A stretch of DNA of 64,000 bases from Bradyrhizobium sp. BTAi1. Lineage in GTDB: Bacteria; Pseudomonadota; Alphaproteobacteria; Rhizobiales; Xanthobacteraceae. Below, one piece after another: positions 57,666 to 64,000 of the stretch. The stretch lies in contig NC_009485.1 in NCBI RefSeq assembly GCF_000015165.1, forward strand, positions 4,607,501 through 4,671,500. The letters run 5' to 3'. Numbering within the stretch: the stretch's first letter is position 1; every line of letters begins with the position of its first letter. The notes beneath the pieces were generated by a model. The model searched no databases. It saw only the letters and a list, made by a program, of their open reading frames with translations, and had not been told where the DNA came from. The position numbers and the translations under genes are program-made.

Positions 57666-59376
57666 AGCAATGTTTCTCTTGCGCACCACCTGGATGGGTC
57701 ACGGCGCCCGCAACGGCCGGCCCCACCTGCTGGGCATATTTCCAAAGCGCACCTGACGTGTGCTGTGTCTCACGCGGCGTCCACTTGGTCTTGCGTGCCG
57801 CGAGTTCGGCATCACTCAACTTGACGTCGAGACGCCCTGCGACGGCGTCGATTTCGATAATGTCGCCGTCTTCGACGAGGGCGATCGGCCCCCCGATGGC
57901 GGCCTCCGGTCCGATATGGCCGATGCAGAAGCCACGGGTCGCGCCCGAGAACCGGCCGTCGGTGATCAGCGCGATCTTGCCGCCCATGCCCTGTCCGGTG
58001 AGCGCCGCCGTGGTCTGCAGCATCTCCCGCATGCCGGGACCGCCGCGCGGCCCCTCATAGCGGATGACGATGACATCGCCTTCGCGATAGGTCCGCTTCT
58101 GCACCGCCTCAAAGGCATCCTCTTCCCGATCGAAGCAGCGGGCCGGCCCAGAGAATTTCAAGTTCGACATGCCCGCGACTTTCACGATCGCACCCTCTGG
58201 CGCGAGATTGCCTTTCAGACCGACAACACCACCGGTCGCAGTGATCGGCTGATCAGCCGACCTCACCACGTCCTGGTGCGGATTCCATTTCACGCCTTTG
58301 AGGTTTTCGGCGATCGTCCGGCCGGTGACTGTGAGGCAGTCGCCATTCAAATAGCCATGGTCGAGCAACGTCTTCATCAGAAGCGGAATACCACCAGCCT
58401 CGAACATGTCTTTGGCGACATAGCGGCCACCTGGCTTCAAATCCGCGATATAAGGTGTCTTTTTGAAGATTTCGGCGACATCAAACAGGTCAAACTTGAT
58501 ACCTGCCTCGTGTGCAATCGCTGGTAGGTGCAGCGCAGCGTTGGTCGAGCCGCCGGAGGCCGCGACGACGGCCGCCGCATTCTCCAGCGCCGCCCGCGTG
58601 ACGATGTCGCGCGGCCGGATGTTGGCCGCGATCAGCTCCATCACCTTCTCGCCCGCGGTCATGCAGAACGAATCGCGGATCTCGTAAGGCGCCGGAGCCC
58701 CGGCCGAATAGGGCAGCGCCAGTCCGATCGCCTCGGAGACCGTCGCCATCGTGTTGGCCGTGAACTGCGCGCCACAGGCGCCGGCCGACGGACAGGCGAC
58801 GCGCTCGAGCTCATCGAGATCGTCGTCCGACATCTGGCCGACCGAATGCTTGCCAACGGCCTCGAACATGTCCTGCACGGTGACCTGCTGCCCGCGGAAA
58901 TTGCCGGGCAGGATCGAGCCGCCATAGATGAAGATCGACGGCACGTTGAGCCGGACCATCGCCATCATCATGCCCGGCAGCGACTTGTCGCAGCCGGCCA
59001 GACCGACGAGCGCGTCGTAGGCATGACCGCGAATCGTCAGCTCGACGGAATCAGCGATCGTCTCGCGCGAGGGCAGCGACGAGCGCATGCCGTCATGGCC
59101 CATCGCGATGCCATCGGTGACGGTGATGGTGCAAAACTCGCGCGGCGTGCCGCCGGCGTGGGCAACGCCCTTCTTGACGGCCTGAGCTTGCCGCATCAGC
59201 GCGATGTTACACGGCGCGGCCTCGTTCCAGCACGAGGCGACGCCGACGAAGGGCTGATGGATCTGAGCCGTGGTGAGGCCCATCGCGTAGAGATAGGACC
59301 GATGCGGCGCACGCTCGGGCCCTTCCGTCACGTGACGGCTGGGCAGCCTGCGCTTGATGTCGGTCTTCGCGTCCAT
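57652..59376 (-). CDS. ilvD: dihydroxy-acid dehydratase
   Basis: Encodes 574 residues. IlvD is a Fe-S dehydratase converting 2,3-dihydroxy-3-methylbutanoate and its ethyl homologue to 2-oxoacids in valine, leucine and isoleucine synthesis. 'GLAGCDKSLPGMMMA', 'CPSAGACGAQFTANTMATVSEA' and 'DGRFSGATRGFCIGHIGPEA' carry the cluster and substrate-site residues. GGGAGGCC precedes the ATG. In the IlvD/Edd family ilvD-type and sugar-acid dehydratases can be confused; the isolated context does not decide, but length and motifs fit IlvD. The 233 nt upstream (59377-59609) show no gene. Confidence 0.88.
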   Translation of the reverse strand: MDAKTDIKRRLPSRHVTEGPERAPHRSYLYAMGLTTAQIHQPFVGVASCWNEAAPCNIALMRQAQAVKKGVAHAGGTPREFCTITVTDGIAMGHDGMRSSLPSRETIADSVELTIRGHAYDALVGLAGCDKSLPGMMMAMVRLNVPSIFIYGGSILPGNFRGQQVTVQDMFEAVGKHSVGQMSDDDLDELERVACPSAGACGAQFTANTMATVSEAIGLALPYSAGAPAPYEIRDSFCMTAGEKVMELIAANIRPRDIVTRAALENAAAVVAASGGSTNAALHLPAIAHEAGIKFDLFDVAEIFKKTPYIADLKPGGRYVAKDMFEAGGIPLLMKTLLDHGYLNGDCLTVTGRTIAENLKGVKWNPHQDVVRSADQPITATGGVVGLKGNLAPEGAIVKVAGMSNLKFSGPARCFDREEDAFEAVQKRTYREGDVIVIRYEGPRGGPGMREMLQTTAALTGQGMGGKIALITDGRFSGATRGFCIGHIGPEAAIGGPIALVEDGDIIEIDAVAGRLDVKLSDAELAARKTKWTPRETQHTSGALWKYAQQVGPAVAGAVTHPGGAQEKHCYADI

Positions 59377-59609
59377 CGCTGTTCTGGCCTCCCGGTGCTC
59401 CGAAGGCCGCCAAATCCCAGGAGTGGATTTTTGCAGCCTCACACGCACTGGTACTGTTCTGATCAAAGTATTTCACGACCAGGTGTGGCCAAAAAGCGGC
59501 GCGTTTGCGGAGCGCCCGAGATTGTTACCAAAACTTCGTAAACTGTGACTGCGTCGCAACATTCGTGGCCGATGCGCCACCATCGCTCGCAGAGCCTAAT
59601 ACCTCTCCT

Positions 59610-60581
59610 TTACTCTGGCACCACTCCCGCGGCCCTGATCATGGGCCACCATTTAGCGATTTCCTGCCGCTGCAGGGTGCCGAGCGCCTCCGGCGTCAGC
59701 TGATTTGGGGACGGCATCTGCAACCCCAAGTTATTCAATTGATTTTTTACAGCCGGATCATTCAGGGCGGCGACGGCGGCCGCATTGAGTGTCGTGACGA
59801 TCTCCCCCGCCGTTCCTTTCGGCAGCCAGAGCCCGGACCACAGGGTCATGTGGAAGCCCGGCAGGCCTGCCTCATCGGTCGTCGGAATATCGGGCGCACT
59901 GTCCAGGCGCTTGGCGTCGGTCACGGCATAAGCGCGGATCGTGCCGGCCCGGACCTGGCCGATGGCGTTCGATGTCTGGTCGACGATCAGGTCGATCTGG
60001 CCGCCGACGAGGTCGTTCATGGCCGGGCCCGTGCCGCGGTAAGGCACGTATTGCAGCTTGATGCCGGTCACCTGCTCGAAATAGAGGCCGGCGATGTGGC
60101 TGCCGGAGCCGTTGCCGGCGGTACCGGCGGATGCCGGGTTCGACTGCGATTTGAGCCAGGCGACCAGTTCGGGCAATGATTTCGCCGGCACATTCGTCTT
60201 GCTGACGATGATCATCGGATTGCTCGGCAGCAGCACGACCGGCTCGAGATCGGCGACGAGATCGTAGCCCAGCCGATAGACCGCGCCGTTGGCGACATGG
60301 GTGCCGAGATGACCGAAGCTCACCGTGTAGCCGTCGGGCTTCGACCGCACGGCGCGCCCGACCCCGATCGAGCCACCCGCACCGGTCACATTCTCGACCA
60401 GCACCGGCTGCCCCAGCGTCCGCTTCATGTGTTCGGCCAGGATGCGCATCATCGCATCCGACGGCCCGCCGGCCGCGAAGGGCACGATCACGGTGATCGG
60501 GCGCGAGGGATAGGTGTCCGCCCGCGAAGGCATCGCCAAGGCGACCCACGCAAGCAGCACGGCGCAAACAGCTCGTCGCAT
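59610..60581 (-). CDS. tripartite-tricarboxylate-transporter-type binding protein (Bug family)
   Basis: Encodes 323 residues. The signal peptide is 'MRRAVCAVLLAWVALAMPSRA'. 'YPSRPITVIVPFAAGGPSDAMMRILAEHM', 'VENVTGAGGSIGVGRAV' and 'LQYVPYRGTGPAMNDLVGGQIDL' are the Bug-family motifs. These periplasmic receptors bind carboxylates and other small molecules. No TctA/TctB membrane genes are adjacent, so it is an orphan receptor, as is common in Burkholderiales and Bradyrhizobium. GGGAGG precedes the ATG; a GTG one codon earlier is too close to it. Confidence 0.9.
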   Translation of the reverse strand: MRRAVCAVLLAWVALAMPSRADTYPSRPITVIVPFAAGGPSDAMMRILAEHMKRTLGQPVLVENVTGAGGSIGVGRAVRSKPDGYTVSFGHLGTHVANGAVYRLGYDLVADLEPVVLLPSNPMIIVSKTNVPAKSLPELVAWLKSQSNPASAGTAGNGSGSHIAGLYFEQVTGIKLQYVPYRGTGPAMNDLVGGQIDLIVDQTSNAIGQVRAGTIRAYAVTDAKRLDSAPDIPTTDEAGLPGFHMTLWSGLWLPKGTAGEIVTTLNAAAVAALNDPAVKNQLNNLGLQMPSPNQLTPEALGTLQRQEIAKWWPMIRAAGVVPE

Positions 60582-60670
60582 CACGTCCTCCCTTGTGCCG
60601 CACGCGCCAAGCGCAGACGCCGATGCGTCTGCGCTGCAGCTCGTGCCCGAGGCCGCGGTGCGGTTGTTAG

Positions 60671-61918
60671 TTAGAACTGCCCGAAATCGATCGGCTGGTG
60701 ACGATCGAGCGTACGGGTGACCGGCGGCAGCGGATATTTAAGTCCTGTCGCGCAATTGAACAGCATGACGCGATCGTTTTTCGTCACGCGCCCGTCGGCG
60801 AGGCTCTGCTTGTAGGCGGCGTAGGTCGCAGCGCCCTCGGGGCACAGCAACAGCCCCTCCTCGCGCGCGACCTCCGACAGCGCAGATGAAATCTTGTCGT
60901 CGTCGACCGCGATCGCGAAACCCTTGCTCTCGCGAACGGCGCGCAAAATGAGAAAATCCCCCACGGCCTGCGGCACGCGAATGCCGGAGGCGATGGTGTG
61001 GGCGTCCTCCCAGCGCGTCGCATGCTCGACGCCAGCTTCGTAAGCGCGCACCATCGGCGCGCAGCCGGACGCCTGCACCGCGACCATGCGCGGGCGCTTC
61101 GAACCGATGAACCCGATCTTTTCGAGCTCGTCGAATGCCTTCCACATGCCGATCAGGCCGGTGCCGCCGCCGGTCGGATAGAAGATCACGTCGGGCACAT
61201 CCCAGCCGAGCTGCTCGGCGAGCTCCAGCCCCATCGTCTTCTTTCCCTCGATGCGATACGGCTCCTTCAAGGTCGACGTGTCGAACCAGCCGACCTTGGC
61301 CTTGCCCTCGCCGACGATCTTGCCGCAATCGTCGATCAGCCCGTTGACGCGATAGACCGTCGCGCCCTGCAGCTCGATCTCGCTGACGTTCACCTCCGGC
61401 GTATCCGCCGGACAGAAGATCGTCGTCTTGATGCCGCAGGAGGTCGCGTAGGCCGCCAGCGCGGCGCCGGCATTGCCGTTGGTCGGCATCGCCATATGGG
61501 TGATGCCGAGTGCCTTGCCCATCGACACCGCCATGACGAGGCCGCGCGCCTTGAACGACCCGGTCGGCAGCCGGCCCTCATCCTTGACGATGATCTCACC
61601 GCCGCCGAGCTTCTTCGACAGCTTGGGCAGATTGATCAGCGGCGTCATCACCTCACCGAGGCTGACGATATCCTGGCATTTGCGCACCGGCAGCAGCTCG
61701 CGATAGCGCCACATGTCGGCGGGCCGCTGCGCCAGCGCATCCTTGGTCAGCGCCTGCTTCACGCCCGCGAGATCGTAGCGCACCAGCAGCGGCTTGCCAG
61801 CCTTGGAGAGGTTGTGGACCTGGTCGGCCGGATAATGATCGCCCTCCATCGCGCATTCGAGATGGGTGACGAAGGTCGGACGCTCGGTGGTGAGATTGTC
61901 GCTGGATTTCACGGGCAC
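60671..61918 (-). CDS. threonine-synthase-like PLP enzyme
   Basis: Encodes 415 residues of fold-type II PLP enzymes. The cofactor Lys is K123 in 'LPTGSFKARGLVMA'. 'MPTNGNAGAALAAYA' binds the substrate phosphate/carboxylate side and 'YPTGGGTGLIGMWKAF' the PLP phosphate. It looks like a threonine synthase (O-phosphohomoserine to threonine), but related lyases share these motifs and the biosynthetic neighbours hom and thrB are absent, so a catabolic role is possible. It lies 128 nt downstream of lpdA, with a palindromic repeat between them. Confidence 0.8.
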   Translation of the reverse strand: MPVKSSDNLTTERPTFVTHLECAMEGDHYPADQVHNLSKAGKPLLVRYDLAGVKQALTKDALAQRPADMWRYRELLPVRKCQDIVSLGEVMTPLINLPKLSKKLGGGEIIVKDEGRLPTGSFKARGLVMAVSMGKALGITHMAMPTNGNAGAALAAYATSCGIKTTIFCPADTPEVNVSEIELQGATVYRVNGLIDDCGKIVGEGKAKVGWFDTSTLKEPYRIEGKKTMGLELAEQLGWDVPDVIFYPTGGGTGLIGMWKAFDELEKIGFIGSKRPRMVAVQASGCAPMVRAYEAGVEHATRWEDAHTIASGIRVPQAVGDFLILRAVRESKGFAIAVDDDKISSALSEVAREEGLLLCPEGAATYAAYKQSLADGRVTKNDRVMLFNCATGLKYPLPPVTRTLDRHQPIDFGQF

Positions 61919-61953
61919 TTACTTTCGGGATCGAGGCACATGTGTTTCAGCGC

Positions 61954-62039
61954 CGTCATTGCGAGCGGAGCGAAGCAATCCAGAGTCTCATCGCAGAGGC
62001 AGTCTGGATTGCTTCGTCGCTACGCTCCTCGCAATGACG
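61954..62039. repeat. palindromic repeat 'CGTCATTGCGAG', copy 1
   Basis: Arms CGTCATTGCGAGCGGAGCGA...AGCAATCCAGA and its imperfect complement TCTGGATTGCTTCG...CTCCTCGCAATGACG form one long hairpin in the gap between lpdA and the threonine-synthase-like gene. The second copy lies at 63515-63598, so the two flank lpdA. The family is frequent in Bradyrhizobium intergenic DNA (recalled). Confidence 0.85.
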
Positions 62040-62046
62040 CCCGGAG

Positions 62047-63468
62047 CTACATGTTAAGCACGCGGCCATAGGCGTCGAGCACGGCTTCCTTCATCATCTC
62101 CGACAGGGTCGGATGCGGGAACACCGTGTGCATCAGCTCCTCCTCCGTCGTCTCCAGGTTCATCGCGACGACATAGCCCTGGATCAGCTCGGTCACCTCG
62201 GCGCCGACCATATGCGCGCCGATCAGCTGTCCCGTCTTCTTGTCGAAGATCACCTTGACCAGGCCCTGGTCCTCGCCGAGCGCGATCGCCTTGCCGTTGC
62301 CAACGAAGGGGAAGCGGCCGACACGGATGTCGCGGCCCTGCTCCTTGGCCTTGGCCTCGGTGAGGCCGACGGAGGCGATCTGCGGATGGCAGTAGGTGCA
62401 GCCCGGAATGAGGTTCTTGTCCATCGCGTGCGGATGCAGGCCCTTGATCGCCTCGATGCAGACCACGCCCTCATGCTCGGCCTTGTGCGCCAGCATCGGG
62501 GGACCGGCAACGTCACCGATGGCGTAGATGCCGGGCACGTTGGTCTTGCCGTAGCCGTCGATGACGATGCAGCCGCGATCGGTCTTCACCCCGAGCTTCT
62601 CCAGCCCGAGATTTTCGATGTTGCCGACCACGCCGACGGCCGAGATCACGCGCTCGAATTCGACCGCCTCGATCTTGCCCTTGCCGTCGTCGATCGTGGC
62701 GACCACGCTGTCGGTCTTCTTGTCGAGCTTAGTGACCTTGGCGCCGGTCATGATCTTGAGGCCCTGCTTCTCCAGCTGCTTGCGGGCGATGCCGGCGATC
62801 TCGGCGTCCTCCACTGGCAGGATCTGCGGCAGCACCTCGACCACCGTCACCTCGGAGCCCATGGTGCGGAAGAACGAGGCGAACTCGATGCCGATCGCGC
62901 CGGAGCCGACCACCAGCAGCGACTTCGGCATCTTCTCCGGCACCATCGCCTCGAAATAGGTCCACACCAGCTTCTTGTCCGGCTCGAGGCCCGGCAGCAC
63001 GCGCGGCCGCGCACCGGTCGCGACAATGATGTGCTTGGCCTGATAGGTGCCCTCGCCCAGCGCGCCCTTGGGCGACTCGACGTCGGATTTGGTCACCGTG
63101 ATCTTGCCGGGCGCGTCGATGGCAGCCTTGCCCCAGATCACCTGGACCTTGTTCTTCTTCATCAGGAAGCCGACGCCATCGTTCAGCCGCTTCGACACGC
63201 CGCGCGAGCGGGCCACGACAGCCTTCGGATCGTAGGAGATCTTCTCGGCAGAGAGGCCGTAATCCTTGGCGTGCTGCATGTAGTGATAGATCTCGGCCGA
63301 GCGCAGCAACGCCTTGGTCGGGATGCAGCCCCAGTTCAGGCAGATGCCGCCGAGATAGGACTTCTCGATGATCGCGGTCTTGAAGCCGAGCTGGGCGGCG
63401 CGGATCGCGGTGACGTAGCCGCCCGGGCCGGAGCCAATGATGATGACGTCGAAGGATGTGTCGGCCAT
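62047..63468 (-). CDS. lpdA: dihydrolipoyl dehydrogenase (E3)
   Basis: Encodes 473 residues. E3 reoxidises dihydrolipoyl groups of 2-oxoacid dehydrogenase complexes, passing electrons through the C43-C48 disulfide ('GGICLNWGCIPTKALLR') and FAD to NAD+. 'IIIGSGPGGYVTAIRAAQLG' binds FAD, 'LLVVGSGAIGIEFASFF' binds NAD+ and the C-terminal 'HTVFPHPTLSEMM' holds the His-Glu pair. The E2 gene lies 151 nt upstream, so this E3 probably belongs to pyruvate dehydrogenase. Confidence 0.95.
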   Translation of the reverse strand: MADTSFDVIIIGSGPGGYVTAIRAAQLGFKTAIIEKSYLGGICLNWGCIPTKALLRSAEIYHYMQHAKDYGLSAEKISYDPKAVVARSRGVSKRLNDGVGFLMKKNKVQVIWGKAAIDAPGKITVTKSDVESPKGALGEGTYQAKHIIVATGARPRVLPGLEPDKKLVWTYFEAMVPEKMPKSLLVVGSGAIGIEFASFFRTMGSEVTVVEVLPQILPVEDAEIAGIARKQLEKQGLKIMTGAKVTKLDKKTDSVVATIDDGKGKIEAVEFERVISAVGVVGNIENLGLEKLGVKTDRGCIVIDGYGKTNVPGIYAIGDVAGPPMLAHKAEHEGVVCIEAIKGLHPHAMDKNLIPGCTYCHPQIASVGLTEAKAKEQGRDIRVGRFPFVGNGKAIALGEDQGLVKVIFDKKTGQLIGAHMVGAEVTELIQGYVVAMNLETTEEELMHTVFPHPTLSEMMKEAVLDAYGRVLNM

Positions 63469-63514
63469 GGCTATGCAATCATTCTCATCGTTAGCCGGGT
63501 CAGTCGAACTCTCT

Positions 63515-63598
63515 CCGTCATTGCGAGGAGCGGAAGCGACGACGCAATCCAGGGTTCCGGCGGGACTCTGGATTGCTTCGCTGCGCTCGCAATGACGG
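63515..63598. repeat. palindromic repeat 'CGTCATTGCGAG', copy 2
   Basis: CCGTCATTGCGAGGAGCGGAAGC...GCAATCCAG pairs with CTGGATTGCTTCGCTGCGCTCGCAATGACGG across a short GC-rich loop. It occupies most of the gap between the E2 gene and lpdA and should form a strong hairpin in the transcript. Sequence matches copy 1 at 61954-62039 with small indels. Confidence 0.85.
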
Positions 63599-63619
63599 CG
63601 GATGCGGTCGCAGCGTGGC

Positions 63620-64000
63620 TCACACCATCATCATCACGGGATTTTCGATCAGCTGCTTGAAGGCGCCGATCAGCTCGGCGCCGAGCGCGCCGTCGATCGC
63701 GCGGTGATCGCAGGACAGGGTCACGCTCATCATGTTCGCGATCTCGATCTTGCCGTTGCGTACCACCGGCCGCTCTTCCGACGTGCCGACCGCGAGGATG
63801 GTCGCATGCGGCGGATTGATCACGGCGGTGAAGTGATTGATGCCGTACATGCCGAGGTTGGACACCGCGGTGGTGCCGCCCTGATACTCCTCCGGCTTCA
63901 GCTTGCGCGAGCGGGCGCGCGCGGCGAAGTCCTTCATCTCACCTGAGATCGCCGACAGCGTCTTGGTCTCGGCCTTGCGAATGATCGGGGTGATCAGGCC
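63620..64000 (-). CDS. pdhC: 2-oxoacid dehydrogenase E2 (dihydrolipoyl acetyltransferase), C-terminal part
   Basis: Only the last 126 codons are inside the window; the 5' part lies beyond position 64000. Visible is the end of the catalytic domain: 'LITPIIRKAETKTL', 'GGTTAVSNLGMYGINHFTAVI' and the active-site 'SCDHRAIDGALGAE' (His/Asp). Lipoyl and E1/E3-binding domains would lie outside. Adjacency to lpdA suggests the pyruvate dehydrogenase complex, but E2 of other 2-oxoacid dehydrogenases cannot be excluded from this part alone. Confidence 0.9.
   Translation of the reverse strand, partial: GLITPIIRKAETKTLSAISGEMKDFAARARSRKLKPEEYQGGTTAVSNLGMYGINHFTAVINPPHATILAVGTSEERPVVRNGKIEIANMMSVTLSCDHRAIDGALGAELIGAFKQLIENPVMMMV

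Noticed and set aside
1..64000. CRISPR arrays, tRNA/rRNA genes, transposases, integrases or prophage
   Set aside because: Looked for regular direct repeats, tRNA-like cloverleaf segments with conserved T-loops and recombinase proteins; none was recognised by eye. Short palindromic repeats are the only mobile-like sequences.

Overview
The window is about 64 kb of GC-rich chromosome from an alphaproteobacterium of the order Rhizobiales (Hyphomicrobiales), most probably Bradyrhizobium or a close relative. That assignment rests on protein families, on the gene order trmFO / secDF-yajC / surE-pcm-nlpD / serS-tatCBA-scpBA-nagZ-SPOR-argS-dgt / erpA, on DUF1127 and DUF3597 genes, and on several families of short palindromic intergenic repeats. 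I saw no rRNA, tRNA, transposase, phage gene or CRISPR array. The assignment comes from memory of families and was not checked against a database.

1-9 kb: small stress-type genes (two DUF1127 proteins, a DUF3597 protein), a DUF2189 membrane protein, a family-3 lytic transglycosylase, a small secreted Cys protein, TrmFO tRNA methyltransferase, an unusual kinase-like protein fused to an acyl-CoA-synthetase-type C-terminal domain, and two tandem TauD-family dioxygenases. The second dioxygenase has lost the segment holding its iron ligands. 8.7-30.3 kb: a dense housekeeping block. It covers two small proteins resembling mitochondrial complex I assembly factors, Sec translocon auxiliaries (SecF, SecD, YajC), an AAA ATPase, envelope proteins (NlpD-like, SPOR, NagZ), Pcm and SurE, a stand-alone receiver, SerS, the Tat translocase, condensin subunits ScpA and ScpB, ArgS, a dGTPase-like HD hydrolase and ErpA.

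30.3-43 kb: an accessory stretch. It holds a hybrid histidine kinase, a metallophosphoesterase, an MHS-type transporter, two unassigned membrane proteins, a LysR regulator divergent from a styrene/indole-monooxygenase-like pair (StyA/StyB-like), an aldo/keto reductase, exonuclease III, and a class A beta-lactamase with a Tat-like signal.

43-56 kb: a long minus-strand nitrogen-scavenging cluster. In transcription order it runs: cytoplasmic AmiC-like ligand-binding protein, Urt/Fmd-type ABC transporter (binding protein, two permeases, two ATPases), nitrile-type amidase, antibiotic-biosynthesis-monooxygenase-fold protein, then ureE, ureF, a fused ureA-ureB, a sequence-divergent ureC, ureG and ureD. 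The layout suggests sensing, import and hydrolysis of short amides and/or urea to ammonia. A perfect 28-bp palindrome lies just downstream of the binding-protein gene, and an inverted pair of repeats separates the amidase part from the urease part.

56-64 kb: a GNAT acetyltransferase, an ExoR-like Sel1-repeat protein overlapping the end of ilvD, an orphan tricarboxylate-transport-type binding protein, a threonine-synthase-like PLP enzyme, and the pyruvate/2-oxoacid dehydrogenase genes lpdA and the 3' part of an E2 gene, which runs off the window. Two copies of one palindromic repeat flank lpdA.

The most rewarding places for a second look are the amide/urea cluster with its atypical UreC, the StyAB-like pair, the dioxygenase paralogue with a missing active site, and the kinase/AMP-ligase-tail fusion.
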